Source: CAYOVG01 sp964407285
Lineage (GTDB): Bacteria; Desulfobacterota; Syntrophobacteria; Syntrophobacterales; Syntrophobacteraceae
Assembly (NCBI GenBank): GCA_964407285.1
Contig: CAYOVG010000115.1
Coordinates: 1-18,279 of the forward strand
Length of the DNA: 18,279 nt
Direction of reading: 5' to 3'
Shown piece after piece: positions 1-6,543 of this stretch (positions within the stretch are counted from its first letter, which is position 1; each line of letters starts with the position of its first letter). The notes below the pieces were generated by a model. It searched no databases, was not told where the DNA came from, and saw only the letters and a list, made by a program, of their open reading frames with translations. The translations under genes and the position numbers were made by a program.

Positions 1-772
1 CCGCCCCGACATCGTCGAGGGCTATGCGAAACCCCTTGCTCCGGAGCGAATCGCACACGTCCACCAGCGCCTCGGGATTCACCCGCTCGCTCTCGATCAG
101 CTCGAAAACGACCTCCTGCGGGGACAGCCCCCGGCCGGCGAGGGAAGCCCTGCAGTGGTCGAGGAACTCCCTGCTCAGCAGGTGGTGCGGCATGACGTTG
201 ATAAAAACGGGTCCGGCATCCTTCAGGAGTTTCGCCTTGCTCTTCAGTGCGCTTCGTATGCACGCCAGGTCCAGGGCTTCCTCCCTGTGAGCCCTTCTCC
301 TGAGAGTGAAAGCATCGGTTCCCGCCAGCACCCGGCCGTCCGGCGTGCGTATCCGGCAGAGGGCTTCATGGGCGAACACCTGCCCCCCGCGCACGAGGTC
401 CACTATGGGCTGCAGGTAGCTCTGAACATAGGCGGACAAATCCCCCATGAGCCACGGGTGCCTCAACCGCGCATGCAGAGCCGGCAAAGGCTGACACTCG
501 CTGAAGACGGACAGCGGAAGCGAGCCGTCGTTGTTGTACGGCGCATACATGGCCATCGTGTCTCTGGCCTCGTGGGGCGGGGTCCGCATGATGAGAACTT
601 CGAGAAGGTCCAGGAGGTGTTCGTGGTCCCTGACGGGGAACAACCATACTCCGGGGTTCCCTCTGACCGGCTTGCCCCACTTGGACCAGCACGAAGGAGC
701 GTTGGTGGTCCAATGACGTAAGAACAGGCAATGGGGTTCTCTGTCCGGCGCACTTCCATCAGGGGGACACAT
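1..772 (-). CDS. EAL-domain cyclic-di-GMP phosphodiesterase, partial at C terminus
   Basis: The gene reads leftward and runs off the window at base 1, giving 257 visible residues. EAL domains hydrolyse cyclic di-GMP to pGpG in the cytoplasm. The domain begins near residue 119 (YLQPIVDLVRGG) and shows the signature E-A-L at 136-138, the metal-binding Asn in FINVMP (N192), the Glu in VFELIE (E224) and the Asp pair in ALDDVGA (D253, D254). The Lys, Glu and Gln of the last third lie outside the window. Residues 1-115 match no sensor domain I recognise; they contain a motif APSCWSKWGKP and then a short alpha/beta-like stretch. The ATG at 772 follows GGAG with a 9-base spacer. In-frame ATGs at 811, 838 and 868 would add a Cys-rich extension, and the in-frame stop is at about 895. 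No GGDEF domain is visible. The EAL call is firm; the start is uncertain. Confidence 0.85.
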   Translation of the reverse strand, partial: MCPPDGSAPDREPHCLFLRHWTTNAPSCWSKWGKPVRGNPGVWLFPVRDHEHLLDLLEVLIMRTPPHEARDTMAMYAPYNNDGSLPLSVFSECQPLPALHARLRHPWLMGDLSAYVQSYLQPIVDLVRGGQVFAHEALCRIRTPDGRVLAGTDAFTLRRRAHREEALDLACIRSALKSKAKLLKDAGPVFINVMPHHLLSREFLDHCRASLAGRGLSPQEVVFELIESERVNPEALVDVCDSLRSKGFRIALDDVGA

Positions 773-910
773 GTCGGCACACTCCGCGGCGCATTGTTGA
801 GGATGGCGCATCCGACCGGCACGGGTACGCGGGCGCATGCAACCACCCGGGGTTCGCTTTCTTGGCATGGTTTGGAAGTCACGTATTTGAGGTCACCCTA
901 AGGACCTCAT

Positions 911-980
911 CGTCATTCCCGCGCAAGCGGAAACCCGGGCTTTTCAAGCGTTCCCGAACCCCAGCGTTCGCGGGGGTGAC
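911..980 (-). repeat. REP-like composite dyad repeat, copy 1
   Basis: The unit starts with CGTCATTCCCGC and ends with CGCGGGGGTGAC. It has two stem-loops: TTCCCGC-gcaa-GCGGAAA near 917-932 and a CCCC(A)GCG/CGC(G)GGGG stem near 959-977. The same unit occurs in opposite orientation at 14920-14994, with the same order of a G-rich hairpin and a TTCCCGC hairpin. Dispersed GTCATTCCCGC palindromes are common in GC-rich proteobacterial genomes. A role as a transcription or mRNA-end structure for flanking genes is possible but not shown. Confidence 0.6.
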
Positions 981-1354
981 CTGAAAGTGCTACCCTGTTT
1001 TGAACCATGCCGCTTTCCTTCATCCGGATCGACCGCAATGAAACGATATCACGGCCGATCATGCACAGTCCACGCCACATGGTCCCATGCGATTCGGCGG
1101 TCGGCATTTCGCGTATCCCAACCGCCGGCCCGGATCCAAGGTTACTAATAATGTGATTACGTTACGCCGGCTTATACTCGGTTTTAAAGAGAAGCACAAA
1201 CCAAATCAAGCAACGGGCCGTCCGGCGCTTTGCTACAATTTTCGTGTATTCGGCGAATACGGATGAAAAGGCGGCGCAAAAATGTGCCGGGACCGGGAGA
1301 CAACAGGTTATACCGCGGTTCGTTGGTCTTGTGAGCCCTGTTTAGCTATTGATT

Positions 1355-1369
1355 TTGTATAATATACAA
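1355..1369. promoter_or_regulatory. palindromic operator candidate over a -10 box for the PIN toxin fragment
   Basis: The perfect inverted repeat TTGTAT-AAT-ATACAA contains a consensus TATAAT at 1358-1363 and lies 7 bases before the PIN start codon. A good -35 box is not visible. Toxin-antitoxin operons are usually autorepressed through palindromes over the promoter, so this may be a leftover operator. With the toxin truncated and no antitoxin nearby it is probably a relic. Confidence 0.4.
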
Positions 1370-1376
1370 TAACATC

Positions 1377-1610
1377 ATGAAGAGCATTGGAGTTGTTATC
1401 GACACGAGCGTTCTTGTCGCCGGGCTACGCTCCCGCCGTGGAGCCGCCTTCAAGCTGCTGTCACTGGCCGGCTCCGAACGCTTTGGAACAAACCTGTCGG
1501 TTCCGCTCCTAACGGAATATGAAGACGTGTTGTCGCGACCCGAAACCGGCAGACCGCTCTCGCGTTCCGCCATTGACGGCGTAATCGATTATCATTGTGG
1601 CGCGGAGATG
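1377..1610 (+). pseudogene. PIN-domain toxin (VapC-like, COG1569-type), truncated 5' fragment
   Basis: The first ~75 residues match the N-terminal half of PIN-family toxins: MKSIGVVIDTSVLVAGLRSR with the first catalytic Asp (D9), then RGAAFKLLSL, then NLSVPLLTEYEDVL with the conserved Glu around 47-49, then the helix ending IDYHC. Family members continue with a DPxDD-type motif and a TxNxxDF motif carrying the remaining acidic residues. Both are missing: after about base 1600 the translation becomes unrelated Arg/Pro/Gly-rich sequence and stays open to 3242 only because it runs antisense to the carboxypeptidase gene. A 621-residue protein call here would be an artefact. The gene is probably inactive as a ribonuclease. 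The break point is estimated by eye to about 20 bases. Confidence 0.7.
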
Positions 1611-1665
1611 ACGGGTCTGTCGCTCCCGCCCCGTCTCGCCATGAACTCCGCTGGAAGAATGCGGC

Positions 1666-1698
1666 CCGGCGGCCGCGCGGATGGCCCGCGGCCGCCGG
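1666..1698 (-). terminator. 12-bp GC-rich hairpin after the carboxypeptidase gene
   Basis: CCGGCGGCCGCG at 1666-1677 and its exact complement at 1687-1698 form a perfect 12-bp stem with a 9-base loop, beginning 11 bases past the carboxypeptidase stop codon. On the minus strand only a weak T-containing stretch (CATTCTT) follows, so intrinsic termination is uncertain. A second 8-bp stem, CGGGAGTC/GACTCCCG (1703-1710 and 1721-1728), overlaps the stop codon itself. Confidence 0.45.
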
Positions 1699-1709
1699 TT
1701 CCCGGGAGT

Positions 1710-3227
1710 CTAACTCCGGGGACTCCCGTAAAGGTTACGGTACTTCTTATTGAGATAACCTACCAGGTATTCCGGATTCGGGTCCTCGCCGGTTACGAAC
1801 CGCACGAGATCGCGAGGCCGGTATCGGCTCCCCTGGCTGTGGATCTTCTCACGGAGCCATTCCAGCAGGGGTTTGAATTCTCCGGCGGCAAAGGTCTCCT
1901 CCAACCCGCCCAGGTCCCGTTCGGCCCGTGCGAAGAACTGGGCCGCGTACACGTTTCCGAGAGTGTACGTGGGGAAATAACCGATAGCGCCTCCCGACCA
2001 GTGGATGTCCTGCAGCACTCCCCTCGCGTAGTCGGGCGGAGTAAGCTCCAGGTATTCGCGCATCTTCTCGTTCCAGGCTTCCGGAAGGTCCTTGACCTCG
2101 ATCCTGCCGCGCAGCAACGCCAGTTCCAGTTCGAAACGCAGCATCACGTGCAGGTTGTACGTCACTTCGTCGGCTTCGGTCCGGATGAAGCCGGGGCGCA
2201 CGTCGTTGACGGCAAAGAGGAAGGCGTCGAGGGAAACTTCCGACAGGACGTCGAAACGCCGCAGGGCTTCAGGGTGGAAGAACCGCCAGAACCCGCGCGA
2301 GCGGCCCACGAAGTTTTCCCAGAGACGCGACTGGGATTCGTGAATCCCCAGGGACACGGAACGTCCCATGGGAGCGCCCCACGCATCCGCCGGCAATCCC
2401 TGCTCGTAGATCGCGTGGCCCGCCTCGTGTATCGTACCGAAGACGGCCATGCTGAAGTACTCCTCGTCGTACCTGGTCGTTATGCGAACGTCGCCGGGTC
2501 CGATTCCGGTGGAAAAGGGGTGGGCGCTCGAGTCGAGCCGCCCGGCGGCGAAGTTGTACCCTATCCTCGACGCCACTTCGCGGGAGAAGTCTCCCTGGAC
2601 GAACCGGGGAAAGCGCCGGTGCAGCACGGAAATGTCGGGAACATTCCCGGAGCCCCGTATGTAATCCATCAAATCTACAAGGGGCTCCCGCAGCCTGCTG
2701 AAGAGGGGCTCCAGGTCCCGCACCGTCTCGCCGGGTTCGAATTCGTCCAGGAGAGCGTCGTAGCGCTCCTCCGCATACCCCAGGGCGTCGGCTTCCTCGC
2801 ACTTGAGCCGCACGATCCGTTCCAGGTACGGTTTGAAAGCCTCCCAGTCGTTGGCGGGTTTCGCGGCCTCCCAGGCGCTCTCCCCTTCCGCGCCCGCCCG
2901 CGCCAGTTCCACGGCCAGGTCTTCGGGAATCTTCACCGCACGGTCGTGGTCTCGCCGCCACTCCCTCACGTTGACGGCCTCCGGGCTGAGCGGGTCGCTC
3001 ACCAGGGCCGTCCCTTCCACGGCCGAAAGCATCTCGCCCATCTTGGGGTCGGTCATGCGGCCGTGCAGCAGCTTCGCCATGACCGCCAACTGGGCCGCCC
3101 TGTGAGCGTGCCCGTGAGCGGGTATATACGTGCGCTGGTCCCATCCCAGGAGACTTTGCGCCGATTCGATGTATGCGGTTTCCTTGTTGTGATCGAGCAA
3201 CCATTTGTACGCGCTGTCCGGGTCCAT
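1710..3227 (-). CDS. M32-family (Taq-type) metallocarboxypeptidase
   Basis: The product is 505 residues, the usual size of M32 zinc carboxypeptidases, which remove C-terminal residues from peptides in the cytoplasm. All family motifs are present in order: HPFSTG (236-241) with DVRITTRY, the zinc site HEAGH (267-271), HESQSRLWEN (296-305), the IRTEADE segment (349-354) and GYFPTYTLGN (416-425). The two His and the Glu of HEAGH plus the Glu of the HESQS region supply metal binding and catalysis in the family. The ATG at 3227 follows AGGAG with an 8-base spacer. No signal peptide is seen. The neighbour matB lies 187 bp upstream in the same direction; whether they are co-transcribed is unclear. 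The gene appears intact and probably has a housekeeping peptide-turnover role. Confidence 0.95.
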   Translation of the reverse strand: MDPDSAYKWLLDHNKETAYIESAQSLLGWDQRTYIPAHGHAHRAAQLAVMAKLLHGRMTDPKMGEMLSAVEGTALVSDPLSPEAVNVREWRRDHDRAVKIPEDLAVELARAGAEGESAWEAAKPANDWEAFKPYLERIVRLKCEEADALGYAEERYDALLDEFEPGETVRDLEPLFSRLREPLVDLMDYIRGSGNVPDISVLHRRFPRFVQGDFSREVASRIGYNFAAGRLDSSAHPFSTGIGPGDVRITTRYDEEYFSMAVFGTIHEAGHAIYEQGLPADAWGAPMGRSVSLGIHESQSRLWENFVGRSRGFWRFFHPEALRRFDVLSEVSLDAFLFAVNDVRPGFIRTEADEVTYNLHVMLRFELELALLRGRIEVKDLPEAWNEKMREYLELTPPDYARGVLQDIHWSGGAIGYFPTYTLGNVYAAQFFARAERDLGGLEETFAAGEFKPLLEWLREKIHSQGSRYRPRDLVRFVTGEDPNPEYLVGYLNKKYRNLYGSPRS

Positions 3228-3414
3228 CGTTTATGCTCCTGATTATGACAATGACGAGTGAGAAGATACTTTCCTTACGAGATACGATCCAAATGCCGCA
3301 AGAGGACCGGCGTGCGCCCCCTCGCGGGAACGCATGCGCGTCAACTCGAGGACCGGCCGGGGGCGGTATTCCCCGGTTCGTGACAACCCCGTTCGCCCTG
3401 GCGAGGAAGCCGGC

Positions 3415-4950
3415 TCATGCATGGCGGCGGCGAAGCGCCTCCTTCCGCACCTTTCCCATGGTGTTGCGCGGCAAATCGTCCACGAAGATAATCCGCTTCG
3501 GGACTTTGAATCCGGCCAGGGTCCTCTTGAGCACACCGATGATCGCCGCTTCGCTCAACGCGGCGCCGGCCTCGTCGGGACGCCGGACCACCACGGCCGT
3601 GACGGCTTCGCCGAAGTCCGCATGGGGCAATCCGATTACCGCCGATTCCGCCACGCCGGGCACGGCGTCGATCACATCCTCGATTTCCTTCGGATAGACG
3701 TTGAGCCCTCCCGTTATGATCAGGTCCCTCGAGCGGCCGACGATCGAGATGTAGCCGTCGGCGTCGCGCTTTCCCATGTCGCCGGTCTTGAAGAAGCCGT
3801 CCGCGGTGAATTCCTCCTTCGTCTTTTCAGGCATCCGCCAGTAACCGCAAAAGACGTTGTCCCCTTTCACCTGGATAACGCCGATATCGCCGTCTCCCGC
3901 CGGCAGGTCCCGGTCATCGGCTATCCGCAGGGAAACACCGGGCAGCGGGAAGCCGACCGTTCCGGCGCGCCGTTCGCCGTCCACCGGATTGGAGGTGAAC
4001 ATCCCTCCCTCGGTCATGCCGTAGCGTTCCAGGATGGCATGGCCGGTGCGCTCTCTGAAGGCGTTGAAGGTTTCGGCCGGGAGCGGCGCGGAACCGGAAA
4101 TGAAGAGGCGCATGCGCGCGCACAGGTCTCGCGTGAGGCCCGGTTCCGCCAGGAGGCGCGCGTAATAGGTCGGAACTCCCATGAATACCGTCGCGCGCGG
4201 CATGAGTTCGACGGCGCGCCCGGCGTCGAATTTGGGTTCGAAAAGCATGGCGCCGCCGTTCAGGAGGATGGTGTGCGCGGCGACGAAAAGGCCGTGTACG
4301 TGGAAAATGGGCAGCATATGCAGCAGGACGTCGCCGGGACGGAACTTCCAGTACTCATGGAGCGTCAAGGCATTGGAGGCGAGGTTCCGGTGAGACAGCA
4401 TCGCTCCCTTCGAGCGGCCCGTGGTGCCCGAAGTGTAGAGGATGGCGGCGAGGTCGTCACCGCTTCGCTGAAGGGTCGCGAAGGCGTCGGAACAGGCGGA
4501 GGCGGCTTCCGCGAGACTTCCCCGTCCCTCGTCATCGAGTTCGAACACGTGCGCCACGCCCGCTTCCGCCGCCGGCTCGCCCGCCGGTTCGCCCGCCGGC
4601 TCGTGGGCCTGCGGGCGGCGCACGAAAACACGGGGACGGGCGTCCCCCAGGAAATATTCCACTTCACGGCTTCGGTAGTCGTCGTTCATGGGCAGATAGA
4701 CGGCCCCGGCGCGCAGACAGCCCAGGTAGAGGAAGACAGCCCGCGGGGTCTTCCTCGCCTGCACCGCAACGCGGTCGCCCGGGCGCACACCCAGCGAAAC
4801 CAGCAGGTTCGCATAGCGGGCGGATTCCTTCCGCAGGGAGCCGTAGGTCACGACGCTCCCGTCGGCGAGGATCATGCATGGAGCATCCGGGTCCGGGGGA
4901 AAGCGGGATTCGAGAACGGAGTAAAGGTTTCGGTCCGATGAAGCGCTCAC
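3415..4950 (-). CDS. matB: malonyl-CoA synthetase (malonate-CoA ligase), AMP-forming
   Basis: This is an ANL-superfamily acyl-CoA synthetase that closely resembles MatB, which makes malonyl-CoA from malonate, ATP and CoA. Counting from the GTG at 4950 (511 residues) it shows the P-loop YTSGTTGRSKG (172-182), the family stretch LPIFHVHGLF, ERYGMTEGGM with TSNP, TGDMGKRDADGY (389-400) and, near the C terminus, LPRNTMGKV with the catalytic Lys (K500). The GTG is preceded by GGAGG with an 8-base spacer and gives an N terminus of normal MatB length. A TTG 17 codons upstream (5001) has no such site. Residues about 116-129 carry a small GEPA repeat. Malonate decarboxylase or transport genes are not seen nearby. 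Another short dicarboxylate as substrate cannot be excluded, but the match is strong across the whole length. Confidence 0.87.
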   Translation of the reverse strand: MSASSDRNLYSVLESRFPPDPDAPCMILADGSVVTYGSLRKESARYANLLVSLGVRPGDRVAVQARKTPRAVFLYLGCLRAGAVYLPMNDDYRSREVEYFLGDARPRVFVRRPQAHEPAGEPAGEPAAEAGVAHVFELDDEGRGSLAEAASACSDAFATLQRSGDDLAAILYTSGTTGRSKGAMLSHRNLASNALTLHEYWKFRPGDVLLHMLPIFHVHGLFVAAHTILLNGGAMLFEPKFDAGRAVELMPRATVFMGVPTYYARLLAEPGLTRDLCARMRLFISGSAPLPAETFNAFRERTGHAILERYGMTEGGMFTSNPVDGERRAGTVGFPLPGVSLRIADDRDLPAGDGDIGVIQVKGDNVFCGYWRMPEKTKEEFTADGFFKTGDMGKRDADGYISIVGRSRDLIITGGLNVYPKEIEDVIDAVPGVAESAVIGLPHADFGEAVTAVVVRRPDEAGAALSEAAIIGVLKRTLAGFKVPKRIIFVDDLPRNTMGKVRKEALRRRHA

Positions 4951-5032
4951 CTGCAAAGCCTCCAGTGATGACACGTCAACCGGCGAAATGCCTGCCGGCA
5001 AAGTCCCGACACAATCTACATATTACAATTAC

Positions 5033-5061
5033 ATGATACTCGCGGCCACACGCGAAGACAA
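5033..5061 (-). promoter_or_regulatory. sigma-70-type promoter candidate for matB
   Basis: Read leftward, TTGTCT (5061-5056) and TATCAT (5038-5033) are separated by 17 bases, matching the consensus at 4/6 and 5/6 positions. Transcription would start near 5026 and leave a leader of about 75 bases before the GTG at 4950. Confidence 0.45.
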
Positions 5062-5106
5062 GCGGTAGAGGGCCGCAGCCGCGCACGGCGCTCCGAAGAC
5101 GCTGCC

Positions 5107-5182
5107 GGAACCATTGTTCCCGCATCACGACGTCCGGGACTCGCGCAGTTTCGAAGAAATAATCTACCGGAACCGCGGTTCC
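5107..5182. promoter_or_regulatory. pair of related palindromes, operator candidates
   Basis: GGAACCATTGTTCC (5107-5120) and the perfect palindrome GGAACCGCGGTTCC (5169-5182) share GGAAC-N4-GTTCC with a start-to-start distance of 62 bases. They sit upstream of the rightward promoter and upstream of the matB promoter on the other side, so one dimeric regulator could act on both units. The regulator is unknown. Confidence 0.4.
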
Positions 5183-5241
5183 TGTTGAATCGCTGGTTTG
5201 CGAGTCGGCAGTAGATTATTTGCGCTGAACCGCCTTGGAAC

Positions 5242-5269
5242 TTGACAAGTGTGCTCCCGTAAGTAAAAT
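5242..5269 (+). promoter_or_regulatory. strong sigma-70-type promoter of the glycan operon
   Basis: A perfect -35 box TTGACA (5242-5247) and a -10 box TAAAAT (5264-5269, 5/6) are separated by 16 bases. The predicted start near 5276 gives a leader of about 180 bases before the epimerase ATG at 5458. It is the best promoter match in the window. Confidence 0.6.
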
Positions 5270-5294
5270 ACACATCTGTTTTTCCTGGTACAAC

Positions 5295-5388
5295 AAGCAG
5301 TTGAGGTAGACTGCTTACATCCGAAGGCGTTTCGGCGACGGGAGCGTTGTGTAGCCGAGTCTGCAGCGCTATGGAGGGCAATGCCTCC
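5295..5388 (+). promoter_or_regulatory. structured leader of the glycan operon with three potential hairpins
   Basis: Three stem-loops follow the promoter: AAGCAGT/ACTGCTT (5295-5301, 5310-5316) with loop TGAGGTAG, CCGAA/TTCGG (5321-5325, 5331-5335) and GGAGG/CCTCC (5373-5377, 5384-5388). None is followed by a T run, so they are not obvious terminators. Long leaders before polysaccharide operons often carry ops/JUMPstart-type elements that recruit RfaH-like antiterminators, and the first loop contains GGTAG as the ops element does. That parallel is only suggestive. Confidence 0.3.
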
Positions 5389-5457
5389 CCCGCCGCAAGG
5401 GTATGCAAGGAACGCTTCCGTATTCATGATGCTCCAACACTACGCGAAAGGACGACA

Positions 5458-6534
5458 ATGCAGGTGTGCGGACAATCCGATGCGCCGTCGCGAATACTCA
5501 TCACCGGAGGGGCGGGCTTCATCGGCAGCCACCTGGCGGAGGCGCTCCTGGAGCGAGGATGCCGCGTCAGCGTCATCGACGATCTCTCCACGGGGAGTTT
5601 TCAAAATATCGAGCACCTTACGGGAAACCCCCGTTTTCGTTTCACGAGGGACACCATCCTGAACGAGACCGTCCTGGATCGCCTTGCAGGCGAATGTGAC
5701 GCCATCTACCACCTGGCGGCCACCGTAGGGGTCAAACTCACTCTCGACGATCCGATCCATGCCCTGGAAAATAACGTGATAGGAACGAGTTGCGTCCTGA
5801 GGGCGGCAGCGCGGCATCGTACCAGGTTGCTCTTCGCGTCCACGTCGGAAGTGTACGGCAAGGGAAGCGCGGTCCCCTTCCGGGAGGATGACGATGTCGT
5901 AATAGGGTCCACGTCGCGGCGGCGTTGGGGCTACGCATCCTCCAAGATGTACGATGAATTTCTGGCTCTGGCCTACCACTGCGAGCGGGGACTGCCGGTG
6001 GTGATATTCAGGCTGTTCAATGTTGTCGGCCCCCGGCAGACCGGAAGGTACGGAATGGTCGTTCCGCGGTTCGTCTCCCGTGCTTTGCGCGGCGAACCGC
6101 TGGAAGTCTACGGGGATGGACGGCAATCCCGGTGCTTCCTGCACGTGAGCGACGCCGTCGAGGCGATTGCGGCGCTCGGCGAATGCCGGCGGGCCGTCGG
6201 CCAGGTGTTCAACATCGGGGCCACGGAGGACATACGCATAGCCGATCTCGCACGGAAAGTGCTCACCCTGGCGCATCCCCCGGCGCATGAACCCGCGGAT
6301 GCAAGGGGCGATGCGAAAAATGCGGGAAAGACGGAAACGGAAGGCGGAATAGTCTTCGTTCCCTATGAGACGGCTTATCCTTCCGGTTTTGAAGACATGA
6401 TGCGACGCATACCGGACATATCCAAGATCAGAAAATACACCGGCTGGGAACCCCGGCGCTCCCTGAACCAGGTCCTTCGCGACGTGATCTCCGACTTCAG
6501 CCGTGACCGCGAACCGGCTGTCCTGCCGTGGTAA
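5458..6534 (+). CDS. NAD-dependent sugar epimerase/dehydratase (extended SDR)
   Basis: This extended short-chain dehydrogenase should act on a nucleotide-activated sugar in the cytoplasm. From the ATG at 5458 (358 residues) it has the Rossmann motif GGAGFIG (17-23), the acidic end of beta-2 (VIDDLSTG), HLAATVGVK, the Ser/Thr of STSEVYG (128-134) and the catalytic pair Y159/K163 in YASSK. Then come RLFNVVGPRQTGRYGMVVPR and GDGRQSRCFLHV, typical of the UDP-glucuronate decarboxylase / dTDP-glucose dehydratase / UDP-glucose epimerase group. The exact reaction cannot be read from sequence. A short Ala/Gly/Lys-rich insert lies at about 273-297. AAAGGA stands 6 bases before the ATG; an open frame starting at 5347 lacks a comparable site. 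It is the first gene of the rightward glycan operon, ending 9 bases before the next start. Confidence 0.9.
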   Translation: MQVCGQSDAPSRILITGGAGFIGSHLAEALLERGCRVSVIDDLSTGSFQNIEHLTGNPRFRFTRDTILNETVLDRLAGECDAIYHLAATVGVKLTLDDPIHALENNVIGTSCVLRAAARHRTRLLFASTSEVYGKGSAVPFREDDDVVIGSTSRRRWGYASSKMYDEFLALAYHCERGLPVVIFRLFNVVGPRQTGRYGMVVPRFVSRALRGEPLEVYGDGRQSRCFLHVSDAVEAIAALGECRRAVGQVFNIGATEDIRIADLARKVLTLAHPPAHEPADARGDAKNAGKTETEGGIVFVPYETAYPSGFEDMMRRIPDISKIRKYTGWEPRRSLNQVLRDVISDFSRDREPAVLPW

Positions 6535-6543
6535 AACATTCTC

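Larger units (their letters stand above)
773..1376. other. intergenic region between the EAL gene and the PIN fragment
   Basis: These 604 bases hold no convincing complete gene. They contain the possible N-terminal extension of the EAL gene (to 868), a REP-like repeat (911-980), and an AT-richer half with two perfect 15-base palindromes: GTATTCG-G-CGAATAC at 1246-1260 and TTGTAT-AAT-ATACAA at 1355-1369. No antitoxin-like reading frame was found directly upstream of the PIN fragment, where one would be expected. Confidence 0.6.
4951..5457. other. divergent control region between matB and the glycan operon
   Basis: These 507 bases separate two divergent transcription units and contain no gene I can support. 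They hold a matB promoter (5033-5061), two related GGAAC/GTTCC palindromes (5107-5120 and 5169-5182), a 10-bp inverted repeat AATAATCTAC/GTAGATTATT (5158-5167 and 5211-5220), a strong rightward promoter (5242-5269) and a leader of about 180 bases with three potential hairpins. These are listed separately. Confidence 0.65.

Noticed and set aside
1377..3242. 621-codon open frame on the plus strand
   Set aside because: Only the first ~75 codons resemble a PIN protein; the rest is the antisense of the carboxypeptidase gene, which has all family motifs.
3357..3376. CCGGGG/CCCCGG hairpin after matB as a terminator
   Set aside because: Only a 6-bp stem, with no T run on the minus strand; too weak to call.
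3334..4941. 535-codon plus-strand frame opposite matB
   Set aside because: Antisense shadow of matB, with low-complexity Arg/Gly/His composition.
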